Source of the DNA: Poriferisodalis sp965208485
GTDB lineage: Bacteria; Actinomycetota; Acidimicrobiia; Acidimicrobiales; Poriferisodalaceae
Direction: 5' to 3'
Assembly: GCF_965208485.1 (NCBI RefSeq)
Contig: NZ_OZ242344.1
Span: forward strand, 4,402,001-4,466,000
DNA length: 64,000 nt
Shown: positions 21,824 through 30,814 of the stretch, piece after piece
How positions within the stretch are numbered: the stretch's first letter is position 1
Layout: every line of letters starts with the position of its first letter
Position numbers and translations under genes: made by a program
Notes under the pieces: generated by a model
Told to the model about the DNA's origin: nothing
Seen by the model: only the letters and a program-made list of their open reading frames with translations
The model's database searches: none

Positions 21824-22843
21824 ATGACCGACACGTCCTTCACAGCGACGACTCAGCCCGGCGACTGGGCCTCCGACCAGGAGGTGCGGTGGTGTCCTGG
21901 CTGCGGCGACTATTCCATCCTCACCGCGCTGAGGATGCTGATGCCGAGCCTCGGCGCCGAGCCGCGCAACACGGTGTTCGTCTCGGGCATCGGTTGCGCC
22001 GCCAGATTCCCGTACTACATGAACACCTACGGCGTTCACGGGATCCACGGACGCGCACCAGCCATTGCGACCGGCTTGGCGATGGCTCGCCCCGACCTTG
22101 ACGTGTGGGTGATCGGCGGCGACGGAGACATGCTGTCCATCGGCGGCAACCACCTGATCCACGCGCTCCGGCGCAACGTCAAGATCAAGCTGCTGCTGTT
22201 CAACAACCAGATCTACGGTCTCACCAAGGGCCAATTCAGCCCGACCAGCGAGATCGGCAAGGTCACCAAGAGTTCGCCGATGGGCTCGTTGGATGCGCCG
22301 TTCAACCCGCTGGCAGTCGCGCTCGGGGCAGAGGCCTCGTTCGTGGCCCGGACTCATGACATGGACCGCCAGCACATGATGGACACTTTCCGTCGGGCGC
22401 ATGCCCACGACGGAGCGGCGTTCGTCGAGGTCTTCCAGAACTGCAATGTCTTCAACGACGGCGCATTCGAGGGCGTCACGAAGAAGCAGAATCGCGACGC
22501 CAACCTCATCCCGCTGCGCAACGGCGAGTCCATTCGTTTCGGAGCTGACGGAGAATTCGGCGTGATCGATGAGGCCGGCTGCGCCCGGGTCGTCCACACC
22601 GCTGACGTGAGTCCCGGCGAGTTGCTGGTTCATGACGAGTCCAAGCACGACCCCTCGACGGCATTCATGCTGGCCCGGCTGGCTCGTGGCCCCTTCGAGC
22701 CGACACCGATCGGCGTGTTCCGCGCCGTGCGGCGCAGCGAGTACGCCATGGCCACGACGCGGCAGCTGGCCGCGGCCCAGCAGAAGCAGGGTCCCGCCGA
22801 CATCGGCCAGATGCTGCGCTCACGCGGCACTTGGCTCGTCTGA
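21824..22843 (+). CDS. korB: 2-oxoacid:ferredoxin oxidoreductase, beta subunit
   Basis: Carries thiamine diphosphate and a [4Fe-4S] cluster. The 339-aa product has VRWCPGCGDY near residue 25, SGIGCAARFPYY and the TPP motif GDGDMLSIGGNHLIHALRRN near residue 105. It forms a complex with korA just upstream. Together they can replace or bypass the NAD-linked 2-oxoglutarate dehydrogenase (known role of KorAB). Confidence 0.93.
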   Translation: MTDTSFTATTQPGDWASDQEVRWCPGCGDYSILTALRMLMPSLGAEPRNTVFVSGIGCAARFPYYMNTYGVHGIHGRAPAIATGLAMARPDLDVWVIGGDGDMLSIGGNHLIHALRRNVKIKLLLFNNQIYGLTKGQFSPTSEIGKVTKSSPMGSLDAPFNPLAVALGAEASFVARTHDMDRQHMMDTFRRAHAHDGAAFVEVFQNCNVFNDGAFEGVTKKQNRDANLIPLRNGESIRFGADGEFGVIDEAGCARVVHTADVSPGELLVHDESKHDPSTAFMLARLARGPFEPTPIGVFRAVRRSEYAMATTRQLAAAQQKQGPADIGQMLRSRGTWLV

Positions 22844-22894
22844 CGAGTTCTCTTTTCGCCCAGAAATCTCTGCGGCGGCGGCCGAGTGCGCTGG

Positions 22895-22910
22895 TACTTT
22901 CGGCCATATG
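22895..22910 (+). promoter_or_regulatory. leaderless -10 box of tlyA
   Basis: TACTTT at 22895-22900 lies exactly 7 nt before ATG 22908. Confidence 0.45.
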
Positions 22911-23903
22911 ACAGCCGTGCGACGACGCCTTGACAGAGAGCTAGTGCGCCGAGCCATGGCACCGTCTCGAACTGCCGCGCAGGAGCTCATTTCCGGTGGC
23001 CGGGTGCTTGTCAGCGGTGCGGTCGCGCACAAGGCGTCGCGGATGGTGGCTGCATCCGAACCGGTCCATATCAGCGGCGAGCGCGCTCGGTTCGTGTCAC
23101 GGGGTGGTCAGAAGCTCGATGCAGCCCTCGATTCCTTCAAGATCGACGTTCGCGGCCGGCGCGCACTCGACGCCGGTGCGAGCACTGGGGGATTCACCGA
23201 TTGCCTGCTGCAGCGCGGCGCAGCCGAAGTCGTGGCAATCGACGTCGGTCGCGGACAGATCGATGCGGGCCTGCGCTCGGATCCCCGCGTGACAGTACGA
23301 GAAGGCTGCAATGTGCGACATCTCGGACCCGATGACATAGGCGGGTCGGCCGACTTCGTGACTGCCGATCTGTCGTTCATCTCGCTGCGGACGGTGATGG
23401 CAAACCTGGCCCGGTGCATCGCACCAGGCGGCGACCTCGTGCTGCTCGTCAAGCCGCAGTTCGAAGCCGGCCGCCGCGAGGCCTCGCGGGGCAAGGGCGT
23501 CGTGCGCGATTCGGCGGTGTGGAGACGAGTGCTGTCCGAGGTTGCAGCGTCGGCGTCCTCCCATGACGTCGCGCCAGCGGGTGTCGTCCCTTCTCCGGTA
23601 CGCGGTGCGGCAGGCAACGTCGAGTTCTTCCTGCACTGCCGACGGACAGCGAGCGGCGGGCCGCCGACTGCCGGCCACCCCGCTGGCACGGACGGCTTCG
23701 ATTTTGCCGACGCTTCCGCCGAAGCGGTACGGCGCGCCGAATTGATCCACGCAGCGCCAGAGGCTGAGCCGGCAGGCGAAGCCGTGGCCCGAGCGGCCCG
23801 TGAGTCCATATCCAATGAGAATGAGGAACAAGGGCGGGAAGGAACAGGTGACGTGACGAGAGGACTCGGCTCTGCATCCGCCTGCTCAGGACGTGCCCGA
23901 TGA
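22908..23903 (+). CDS. tlyA: TlyA family rRNA 2'-O-methyltransferase with repeat-derived C-terminal extension
   Basis: Methylates 16S/23S rRNA cytidines in known homologues. An S4 domain covers about residues 1-65, and the SAM motif LDAGASTGGFTDCLLQ lies near residue 87. The catalytic domain ends near residue 245 (VEFFLHC). The product is 331 aa against about 268 in mycobacteria; the extra tail includes the dispersed repeat at 23758-23850. It overlaps nadK by four bases. Block order tlyA-nadK-recN-steA is that of actinobacteria. Confidence 0.92.
   Translation: MTAVRRRLDRELVRRAMAPSRTAAQELISGGRVLVSGAVAHKASRMVAASEPVHISGERARFVSRGGQKLDAALDSFKIDVRGRRALDAGASTGGFTDCLLQRGAAEVVAIDVGRGQIDAGLRSDPRVTVREGCNVRHLGPDDIGGSADFVTADLSFISLRTVMANLARCIAPGGDLVLLVKPQFEAGRREASRGKGVVRDSAVWRRVLSEVAASASSHDVAPAGVVPSPVRGAAGNVEFFLHCRRTASGGPPTAGHPAGTDGFDFADASAEAVRRAELIHAAPEAEPAGEAVARAARESISNENEEQGREGTGDVTRGLGSASACSGRAR
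23758..23850. repeat. dispersed repeat, copy inside tlyA tail
   Basis: Shares AGAGGCTGAGCC and then GGCGAAGCCGTGGCCCGAGC and GGCCCGTGAG with 48671-48742. Similarity resumes at AGGGCGGGAAG after a 13-nt gap in the other copy. Here it codes for the end of TlyA. Confidence 0.75.
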
Positions 23904-24772
23904 GTGCGGTGCTCGTCGTCGCCCACGCTGAGCGCTCAGAGGCGCTGTCGGCGTCCAAGGGGCTGGTGGACTGGCTCTCCGATGAGGGCCATGCCGTCGA
24001 GATGGGACGCAGTGAAGCGGTAGCCATCGGTCGCAGCGATCTGATCGCAGCCGAGCCGATTCGCACGGCTCTCGACCTCGCCGTGAGCGTCGGGGGCGAC
24101 GGCACCATGCTGCGCTCGTTCGACTTGGTCGCTGCCGCGGGAGTGCCCGTGCTCGGGGTGAACGTCGGCCACCTCGGCTACCTGACAGAGTTCGAGCCAG
24201 CCGAGCTGATCGACGTTGTCGCATCGGCCCTCGCGGGATCACTGGGCATCTCCGAGCGGATGATGGTCGCCGCAACAGTGTGCAGGGCGTCGGGCGCCGA
24301 ACCCGACGACCCCGATGAGGGTGCGGTGTGGACAGGCTTGAACGAGGTCGTCCTCGAAAAGCGCGACACGGGCCACACCGTCAGATTGGAGGTACGGCTC
24401 GACGGCGACATGTTCGCCACCTACGCAGCGGACGGCATCATCGTGTCGACGCCGACTGGCTCCACTGCTTACAGCCTGTCGGCAGGTGGGGCCGTCGTTG
24501 CCCCGACGCACTCGTCGCTGCAGGTCACGCCGGTTGCGCCGCACATGCTGTTCGATCGCTCGCTGCTGCTGGGGGCGGACACCGAGATCGGCATCCGGGT
24601 GATCAGCGAGCGGCCGGCACTGGCGGCCGTGGACGGTCGATCCGCCACGATGCTGCAGACCGGCGACGAGCTCGTGGTCACGCGTGCCGCCTGCACAGCT
24701 CGATTCGTCACCGCAGGGGGCGACAGCTTCCATCGCGTGCTGAAGCACAAGTTCGGCCTCAAGGATCGCTGA
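23900..24772 (+). CDS. nadK: NAD kinase
   Basis: Phosphorylates NAD to NADP. The 290-aa product has the kinase motif SVGGDGTML near residue 72 and the glycine-rich NVGHLGYLTEF and TPTGSTAYSLSAGG regions, all typical. ATG 23900 overlaps the tlyA stop. It lies between tlyA and recN as in mycobacteria. Confidence 0.96.
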   Translation: MSAVLVVAHAERSEALSASKGLVDWLSDEGHAVEMGRSEAVAIGRSDLIAAEPIRTALDLAVSVGGDGTMLRSFDLVAAAGVPVLGVNVGHLGYLTEFEPAELIDVVASALAGSLGISERMMVAATVCRASGAEPDDPDEGAVWTGLNEVVLEKRDTGHTVRLEVRLDGDMFATYAADGIIVSTPTGSTAYSLSAGGAVVAPTHSSLQVTPVAPHMLFDRSLLLGADTEIGIRVISERPALAAVDGRSATMLQTGDELVVTRAACTARFVTAGGDSFHRVLKHKFGLKDR

Positions 24773-24779
24773 GTCCACG

Positions 24780-26426
24780 ATGCTGGCCGAGCTGGCAGTG
24801 CGCAATCTTGGCGTGATCTCGAGCGCCAGGCTGGTGCTCGGCGGCGGCATGACGGCGCTGACCGGCGAGACCGGTGCCGGCAAGACGCTCGTCGTCCAAG
24901 CGGTGCAGCTGCTCATGGGGGGCCGCGCGGGCCCCGCGATGGTGCGAGCTGGTGCAGACGAAGCGGTCGTGGAGGGCCGGTTCGTCAGCCCCGACGGCGC
25001 CGAGCGCTTGCTCCGCCGTGTCATTCCTGCCGCAGGTCGCAGTCGCGCCTATCTGGATGGCGCCATGGCGTCGGCGCCTGAGCTTGCCGAGCTCGGCATC
25101 GGACTCGTGGATCTGCACGGCCAGCACCAGCACCAGTCGTTGCTGCGTCCCCGCACCCAGCGCGACGCATTGGACCGCTGGGGCGGCATCGACCTGCGGC
25201 CGCTGCGGATCGCACGAGACGAGTTACGCGCACTGGCGGACAATCTGCGGGCGCTCGGAGGGGATGCGCGCGCCAGAGTGCAGGAGATGGACCTGCTCCG
25301 GTACCAGGTCGACGAGATCTCATCTGCCCGGTTGGACGATCCTGGCGAGCTCGAACAGATCGCTGCGCAGGAAGATCTCTTGGCGGATGCCGCAGCCCAC
25401 CTTGTCGACGGCCACGCAGCACGCAGCGCGCTGTCCGGCGACGACGGTGCCATCGACAGACTGGGCAGCGCTGCGGCAGCTCTGGCCGGCCGCAAGGCAT
25501 TTGCGCTTGTGCATGATCGGCTGTCGGCAGCGGCAGCGGAGATGGACGACACGGTGACGCAGCTGAGAGGCGTGCTCGACGCCATCGAGGACGATCCGCG
25601 GGCGCTGGCCGAAGTGCGTGCGCGGCATCAGTTGCTGCGCGAGCTGACTCGCAAGTACGGCGACACGCTTTCGGAAGTGGCAGCGTTCGGCGCCCGGGCA
25701 GCAGAGCGTCTCTCGCAGCTCGAGCGTCATGCGGAGCTTGCCTCCGAGTTGGAGGAGGGCATTGCTGCGGCGCAGCTCCGCGTCGGCGACGAAGCTCAGG
25801 CTGTGGCCTCCGCTCGCCGGGCCGCAGCACCCGGTCTCGCCGAAGCAGTTCGACGGCATCTGACGTCGCTGGCGCTGGCCAGTGGGACACTGGAGGTCTG
25901 CGTTGCCGGTGATCCGCCAAGCGACGGCGTCGAGCTGCTCTTCAGCGCCAACCGGGACTCGCCGCCGGGACCGTTGTCGAAGGCCGCTTCCGGCGGTGAG
26001 CTGGCGCGGGTGATGCTGGCGCTGCGGCTGGTCCTCACCGACGGCCCGCCCACTCTGGTGTTCGACGAAGTGGATGCCGGCATCGGCGGCGAGGCCGCGC
26101 TGGCGGTCGGTCAGGCCCTCGTGTCGTTGACGGAGCATCACCAAGTCGTGGTGGTGACGCATCTGCCGCAGGTAGCGGCTTTTGCTCACCATCACGTAGC
26201 CGTGCGCAAGTCCGACGACGGAGTCTCGGTGGCCTCCGATCTCGTCGTGGTGAGCGGGACGGATCGCGTGACCGAATTGGCGCGGATGCTCTCAGGTCAG
26301 CCGTCCTGGGACAGCGGTCGCCAGCATGCAAGCGATCTGCTCGAGAGCGCTGCTGCTCAGCGACCGCACCTGCAGTCCGCGCCTCTATCCGCTGAGAGCC
26401 CGTCCATCGGCAGTCCAGTCCCGTGA
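24780..26426 (+). CDS. recN: DNA repair protein RecN
   Basis: SMC-like ATPase of double-strand break repair. Walker A is GETGAGKT near residue 30, the central region is coiled coil (about 150-345), and the ABC signature SGGELARVMLALR and Walker B TLVFDEVDAGIGG are near residues 400 and 425. The length of 548 aa is normal. Its stop overlaps the GTG of steA. Confidence 0.95.
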   Translation: MLAELAVRNLGVISSARLVLGGGMTALTGETGAGKTLVVQAVQLLMGGRAGPAMVRAGADEAVVEGRFVSPDGAERLLRRVIPAAGRSRAYLDGAMASAPELAELGIGLVDLHGQHQHQSLLRPRTQRDALDRWGGIDLRPLRIARDELRALADNLRALGGDARARVQEMDLLRYQVDEISSARLDDPGELEQIAAQEDLLADAAAHLVDGHAARSALSGDDGAIDRLGSAAAALAGRKAFALVHDRLSAAAAEMDDTVTQLRGVLDAIEDDPRALAEVRARHQLLRELTRKYGDTLSEVAAFGARAAERLSQLERHAELASELEEGIAAAQLRVGDEAQAVASARRAAAPGLAEAVRRHLTSLALASGTLEVCVAGDPPSDGVELLFSANRDSPPGPLSKAASGGELARVMLALRLVLTDGPPTLVFDEVDAGIGGEAALAVGQALVSLTEHHQVVVVTHLPQVAAFAHHHVAVRKSDDGVSVASDLVVVSGTDRVTELARMLSGQPSWDSGRQHASDLLESAAAQRPHLQSAPLSAESPSIGSPVP

Positions 26427-27607
26427 GAACGACCCGCCGGCGAGCGAACTCGGCACGTCGGCGCTGGCGTCACCGCCGGAACAACCGCCATGCGGGGGTT
26501 GCCGGGCGGTGTCGCGTGGATCGCCGCACCAAGAACCTGCTTCCGCGTCTCGAACGCGGCGAGGTCGCCGTCATTCACCACTTGGATCTGGATCGGGTCG
26601 CTGCGGACGGACTCCTCGCTGCGGGAGCGTCCGCTGTGGTCAACGCCGTGCCGACGATGAGCGGCAGGTATCCCGCGCTGGGCGGGCTCACGCTCGCTCA
26701 AGCCGGTGTGCCGGTGCTGGACGACGTCGGCATCGAGGCGTTCGAGGCCCTGCGAGACGGCGACGAGATCATGGTCGCGGACGACGAGGTGCTGCGTGAG
26801 GGCGTGCTGATCGGCACTGGCTACCGCCGCGATGCCGAGTACTTCGAGAGCGTGCTCGAAACGGCTCGCGTCGCAGTGCGCAGCGAGCTCGGGAGTTTCG
26901 CCCGCAACACGCTGGAGTACTTGGATCAAGAGCCGCAGATACTCACCGACGAGTTGGAGGTCCCCGTGCTGCGCCATGATCTGCGGCACCGGCACGCGCT
27001 GGTGGTGGTGCGCGGCATCGACTACCGGGAGGATCTGGCTGCGCTGCGGCGCTCGGGTTACATGGCCGACATGCGGCCGGTGATCATCGGTGTGGACGGA
27101 GGCGCCGACGCGCTGCTCGAAGCAGGTCTCACACCCCAGATCATCATCGGCGACTTCGACTCGGTCTCGCAGCGAGCGTTGAATTGCGGGGCTCAGCTCA
27201 TCGTGCACGGCTACCCCTCCGGGGGCGCGCCGGGAGCTCGCAGACTCGAGGACGCGGGCCTTGACTACGACGTCATTGCGGCGCCGGGCACCAGCGAGGA
27301 CCTTGCTTTGCGGCTGGCGTTCGAGCAGCGAGCAGAACAGATCGTCGAAGTCGGATCGCACACTTCCATGGTCGATTTCTTCGACAAGGGTCGAAGCGGC
27401 ATGGCATCGACGTTCCTCACCCGCATGCAGGTCTCATCAGCGCTGGTGGACGCCAAGGGCGTGAGCCGGCTGTACCGCACCCAGGTGCGCAAACGGGACA
27501 TGGCGATGCTCATCGTCTCGGCCCTCCTCACGATCGCCGTCATCGCCGCCGTGACCGAGCCGGGTCGCCTGCTGCTGCGCACGCTGTGGATCAACATGGG
27601 CTTCTGA
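26423..27607 (+). CDS. steA: SteA-like cytokinetic ring protein
   Basis: Homologues in Corynebacterium (SteA) and mycobacteria (Rv1697) sit at the division site and act with SteB on peptidoglycan hydrolase control. The 394-aa product has an Arg-rich start, VDRRTKNLLPRLERG near residue 32, a thiamine-pyrophosphokinase-like fold with IIGDFDSVS near residue 240, and one C-terminal membrane segment (about 367-387). Position between recN and mctB/steB is conserved. True start may be somewhat downstream. Confidence 0.88.
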   Translation: MRTTRRRANSARRRWRHRRNNRHAGVAGRCRVDRRTKNLLPRLERGEVAVIHHLDLDRVAADGLLAAGASAVVNAVPTMSGRYPALGGLTLAQAGVPVLDDVGIEAFEALRDGDEIMVADDEVLREGVLIGTGYRRDAEYFESVLETARVAVRSELGSFARNTLEYLDQEPQILTDELEVPVLRHDLRHRHALVVVRGIDYREDLAALRRSGYMADMRPVIIGVDGGADALLEAGLTPQIIIGDFDSVSQRALNCGAQLIVHGYPSGGAPGARRLEDAGLDYDVIAAPGTSEDLALRLAFEQRAEQIVEVGSHTSMVDFFDKGRSGMASTFLTRMQVSSALVDAKGVSRLYRTQVRKRDMAMLIVSALLTIAVIAAVTEPGRLLLRTLWINMGF

Positions 27608-27619
27608 CGGGATTGCAGC

Positions 27620-28675
27620 GTGATCAATCTCCGCTACCACATCGTGTCCATCGCAGCAGTATTCCTGGCCTTGGCGATCGGCCTGGCGCTCGGTTCGACG
27701 TTCGTGGACTCGGTGCTGGTGAGCAACCTCGAATCGCGCGTGGACCAGCTCCAGGCCGATACGCAGGATGCGATCGACCGGTCAGCGCAGGCTGAGGCGG
27801 TCCGCGACGAAGCCTTGGCTGCGCGCGATGAAGCACTCGCAAGCGTCGAAGGAGCGCGCTCGGAGCGATTCGAGGTGGAGGATCTCGTGCGTCCCTACCT
27901 CCCGCAGGGACGCCTGAGCGACACCATGACGCTGGTCGTCGCAGCGGAGACCGTCGACCCCGCGACCGTCGCCGCAATCCGAGACCGGATCTCCGCTACC
28001 GAGACCCAACTCGGCGGGGTGCTGTGGCTCAGCGACGACCTGCGCCTCGACGACGAGACGGTGCGCACCGAGATTGCCGAGGCGTACTCGCTTGCCGGCA
28101 GCAGCCGCGCTGCAGTGCAGAGAGCCCTGCGCTTTCTCGTGCCGCAGGCGCTGTTCCGGCCCGCCGAAGCGGGATCGGGCGCCACGGCCGATGTCGGTGC
28201 CATCACCGACGCCGGCGCCCTCGATGGCTTCTCGCGCGGGTTCTCCTCGGTGCCGCGGACGCGCACTGCGCTCACCGTGCTGCGCGATCTCGGATTGGTC
28301 TCCCACGACGGCACCGGCGCCGTGGCGCTGCATCTGCTCGGCGGGGAGGGTTTGCGGCTCGTCGTGGTCACTGACGCTGCTGCTGCGGGGCTGAATGAGG
28401 ACTTTGTGTTCGAACTGCTCCGCGCGATCGCCGATGAGGGGCACGACGGCACCGGTGTCGTCGTCGAGGTCCCCGCCGTGGGTGCAGCGAGCGCTGCCTA
28501 CGGCGCGGTGACTGCTCGGGTCCAGTCTGACCCGCTGCTGTGGAACTCATTCTCGACCGTCGATCAGGTGCACACGTTCTCGGGAGACTTGGCGCTCTTG
28601 GTCGCGCTGACGAAGCTGCCCGACGTCACCCATTACTCGTCGTCAGTCGTCAGTCACGGATTGGGTCCCCCATGA
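27620..28675 (+). CDS. steB: SteB/MctB-like envelope protein
   Basis: Known homologues are SteB, partner of SteA, also named MctB for an effect on copper in M. tuberculosis. The 351-aa product has one N-terminal membrane segment (residues 9-27), a coiled coil (about 33-75) and an extracytoplasmic domain. GTG 27620 gives the usual INLRYHIVSI start. It overlaps the glycosyltransferase by ATGA, so the operon continues into envelope genes. Confidence 0.88.
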   Translation: MINLRYHIVSIAAVFLALAIGLALGSTFVDSVLVSNLESRVDQLQADTQDAIDRSAQAEAVRDEALAARDEALASVEGARSERFEVEDLVRPYLPQGRLSDTMTLVVAAETVDPATVAAIRDRISATETQLGGVLWLSDDLRLDDETVRTEIAEAYSLAGSSRAAVQRALRFLVPQALFRPAEAGSGATADVGAITDAGALDGFSRGFSSVPRTRTALTVLRDLGLVSHDGTGAVALHLLGGEGLRLVVVTDAAAAGLNEDFVFELLRAIADEGHDGTGVVVEVPAVGAASAAYGAVTARVQSDPLLWNSFSTVDQVHTFSGDLALLVALTKLPDVTHYSSSVVSHGLGPP

Positions 28676-29649
28676 CGCATGCGGTAGCGATTGTGCCGGC
28701 GTACAACCGGGCTGACACCGTTGGCGCCACGGTGACGGCGCTGCGGACGGTGCCCGACGTGCTCGATGTCATCGTCGTGGACGACGGATCGGCAGACAGC
28801 ACCGCATCCGTTGCGGCGGCCGCCGGGGCCCGCGTTGTCGAGTTCGCCCGCAACCGCGGCAAGGGGGATGCGATCGCGGCGGGGGTCGCCGCCTCGGGTG
28901 CCCCCGAGGTGTACCTGCTCATCGACGCTGACTTGGGCGACAGCGCAGCACTGGCAGGCGGGTTGCTGGAACCGGTCGCGCAAGGACTGGCCGACATGGC
29001 GATCGCGGTGCTCGGCCCTCCGGACCGGCCCAGCGGGTTCGGCCTGGTGAAGGCACTCGCAGCCCAGGTCGCTCGCGCCGAGACGGGCCTGGAGCTGGCC
29101 GAACCGCTGTCAGGTCAGCGCGCGGTACGGGGATCGCTGCTGCGCTCGGTGGATCTCGCCGAGCGTTTCGGGCTGGAATTCGGTCTGACACTCGACGCGT
29201 CCGCCCGTGGCGCCACGATCCGTGAGATCGAGATCGCTTTCGAGCACCGACCCAGCGGGCGCGACCTCAGCGGCTTCGTCCACCGTGCCCGCATCGGCCG
29301 GGACGTTTGGAGGGCGGCGGTGTCTCGCGCTGGCTGCTCCAAGACGGTCTTTCACCTCGCGGCATCGCTGCTCAGCCGAGTGCGGACTTCTGGGCGACGC
29401 AGGTCTCAGCCGGCATCGGGGCAACGGCGCCGTCTAGGTCGCCGCATGTTGAGTCGCCGGCGATCGGCGCTGCGCTCGTGGCCTGGGCGGCGGTTGCGCT
29501 CGTTGCGGCAGCCGTCGCTGCGCAACGCCACGTCACGGCTGAGGTCGATCCAATGGCGGCGTATCGAATCACGACTCGGCGTGAGGTGGCGCCAGCGGGC
29601 GCGGACCTGGCTGAGACTGCGGCTGCGCCGCTCCTCGAACGACTCGTGA
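28672..29649 (+). CDS. family 2 glycosyltransferase, probably frameshifted at the C-terminus
   Basis: GT-A glycosyltransferase; residues 1-220 are normal (VPAYNRADTV, VIVVDDGSADST, LLIDADLGD for the DXD). After about residue 220 the frame reads as an Arg/Ser-rich tail with unnaturally high GC at codon position 2. Meanwhile another frame (29307-29690) gives a normal hydrophobic protein that overlaps the next gene by ATGA. A one-base frameshift near 29300-29330, natural or from sequencing, is likely. Start overlaps steB. Confidence 0.65.
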   Translation: MTHAVAIVPAYNRADTVGATVTALRTVPDVLDVIVVDDGSADSTASVAAAAGARVVEFARNRGKGDAIAAGVAASGAPEVYLLIDADLGDSAALAGGLLEPVAQGLADMAIAVLGPPDRPSGFGLVKALAAQVARAETGLELAEPLSGQRAVRGSLLRSVDLAERFGLEFGLTLDASARGATIREIEIAFEHRPSGRDLSGFVHRARIGRDVWRAAVSRAGCSKTVFHLAASLLSRVRTSGRRRSQPASGQRRRLGRRMLSRRRSALRSWPGRRLRSLRQPSLRNATSRLRSIQWRRIESRLGVRWRQRARTWLRLRLRRSSNDS

Positions 29650-29690
29650 GCGTGCAGGTCTTTTCCGCGCCTGCCGACACCGGGCGATGA
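29307..29690 (+). CDS. probable C-terminal part of the glycosyltransferase or separate membrane protein
   Basis: I do not recognise it. The 127-aa frame opens at TTG 29307, contains one clear membrane segment (about residues 50-70) and ends in ATGA overlap with the following gene. It has no good start codon of its own, which favours its being the shifted continuation of the glycosyltransferase. Confidence 0.5.
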   Translation: MEGGGVSRWLLQDGLSPRGIAAQPSADFWATQVSAGIGATAPSRSPHVESPAIGAALVAWAAVALVAAAVAAQRHVTAEVDPMAAYRITTRREVAPAGADLAETAAAPLLERLVSVQVFSAPADTGR

Positions 29691-30805
29691 CTGCCGCACC
29701 GTGCTTGGCCTACATCTCCAGCGGGCCGCAGGCATCGGTGGTGCTGCTCGCGACGCTTGTCTCTGCGCTGGCGTTGGCAGCGGTGATCTGGCGCTGGCTC
29801 AGGCGGCGCATGAGGCGAGAGCGCTGGATCCGACCGAACTACCGAGACCATCGGGTGGTCGCAGTCTCAGGTCTCATCGTCATCGCTGCCTCTGCCGTCG
29901 TTGTCGTCATCGCAGCAATCGTGTCGGCCACGCTGCCCGAAGGAGAACGGCAGTGGGCCGTTCATCCGCCGCAGCAAGAAATGCTGCTGGCCCGCTCTCC
30001 GGACGCGGCCACGATCGCCGGGTGCATCGCTGCGCTTGTGCTGCTGGTGGGATTCGGGTGGCTCGGCTACCGCGACGACCAACGTGGCAGCCAGGCGGAT
30101 CAGCGCGTATCGAGCGGGTTCATCGGCCATCTTCGTCTGAGCTGGCGTCAGCGGGCGTTGACGACCGGCCTGCAGAAAGCCGTGGGCGGCGCCGTCGTGG
30201 CCCTGATCGGAGCGCAGGTCGCCCTCTGGGGCGACCCGGGGGAGGCTCGTCGCATCGCCGGAGCGAATTCCGCGGACTGGCTCGATCCGGTGTTGCACGC
30301 CTTGGGGCTGCGCACGGGTCCCGAGGCGATGTGGAGCCTGATGGCACTGGTGCGTGGTGCGCTGATCGTTGCGCTCGGGGCGAACCTGCTGAACCTGCTG
30401 GACCGGGTACCGGGGCGCGCCACGAAGACGGCGCTGGCGTGGTGGCTGGTGGGACTTGCGCCAGCGGCGATCGTGGCGTCCAGTTCGCCCGGCCGCTTCG
30501 GACTGGGAGCTGACACCGCCGAGTCAGTGATCTGGGCTGCGGCGGCAGTGGGGGCCGCAGTGGGGCTGCTGCGCAGCGAGATGGCCGAACAGCACATGCA
30601 GGGCGATGTGGGAGTGAATCCGCTCGGTGCCCTGCTGGGAATGGCCACCGTCGCGGCGTACCCAGCGACGGTCGAATGGGCAGTGCTGGCAGCATTGGCG
30701 GCGCTGAATCTTGCCAGCGAGCGCTGGTCGTTCAGCCGGGTCATCGACGCAGTGCCCCCGCTGCGATGGCTGGATCGGCTTGGCTCGCCCTGCCGCCATT
30801 GCTGA
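29687..30805 (+). CDS. MraY/WecA-like membrane glycosyl-phosphotransferase
   Basis: Polytopic membrane protein of 372 aa with about nine hydrophobic segments. Three short motifs match the polyprenyl-phosphate N-acetylhexosamine-1-phosphate transferase family in order: GYRDDQRG (acidic pair), GANLLNLLDRVPGRATK (NxxNxxD type) and GDVGVNPLGALLG. The match is degenerate, so substrate and activity are open. It follows steA-steB-glycosyltransferase, suggesting a division-linked envelope role (inference). Confidence 0.7.
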   Translation: MTAAPCLAYISSGPQASVVLLATLVSALALAAVIWRWLRRRMRRERWIRPNYRDHRVVAVSGLIVIAASAVVVVIAAIVSATLPEGERQWAVHPPQQEMLLARSPDAATIAGCIAALVLLVGFGWLGYRDDQRGSQADQRVSSGFIGHLRLSWRQRALTTGLQKAVGGAVVALIGAQVALWGDPGEARRIAGANSADWLDPVLHALGLRTGPEAMWSLMALVRGALIVALGANLLNLLDRVPGRATKTALAWWLVGLAPAAIVASSSPGRFGLGADTAESVIWAAAAVGAAVGLLRSEMAEQHMQGDVGVNPLGALLGMATVAAYPATVEWAVLAALAALNLASERWSFSRVIDAVPPLRWLDRLGSPCRHC

Positions 30806-30814
30806 GCTTCAGCC

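Noticed and set aside
20477..22648. 723-codon open frame on the minus strand
   Set aside because: It lies opposite korA and korB, has no recognisable motif and His/Arg/Ala composition typical of the antisense of GC-rich genes.
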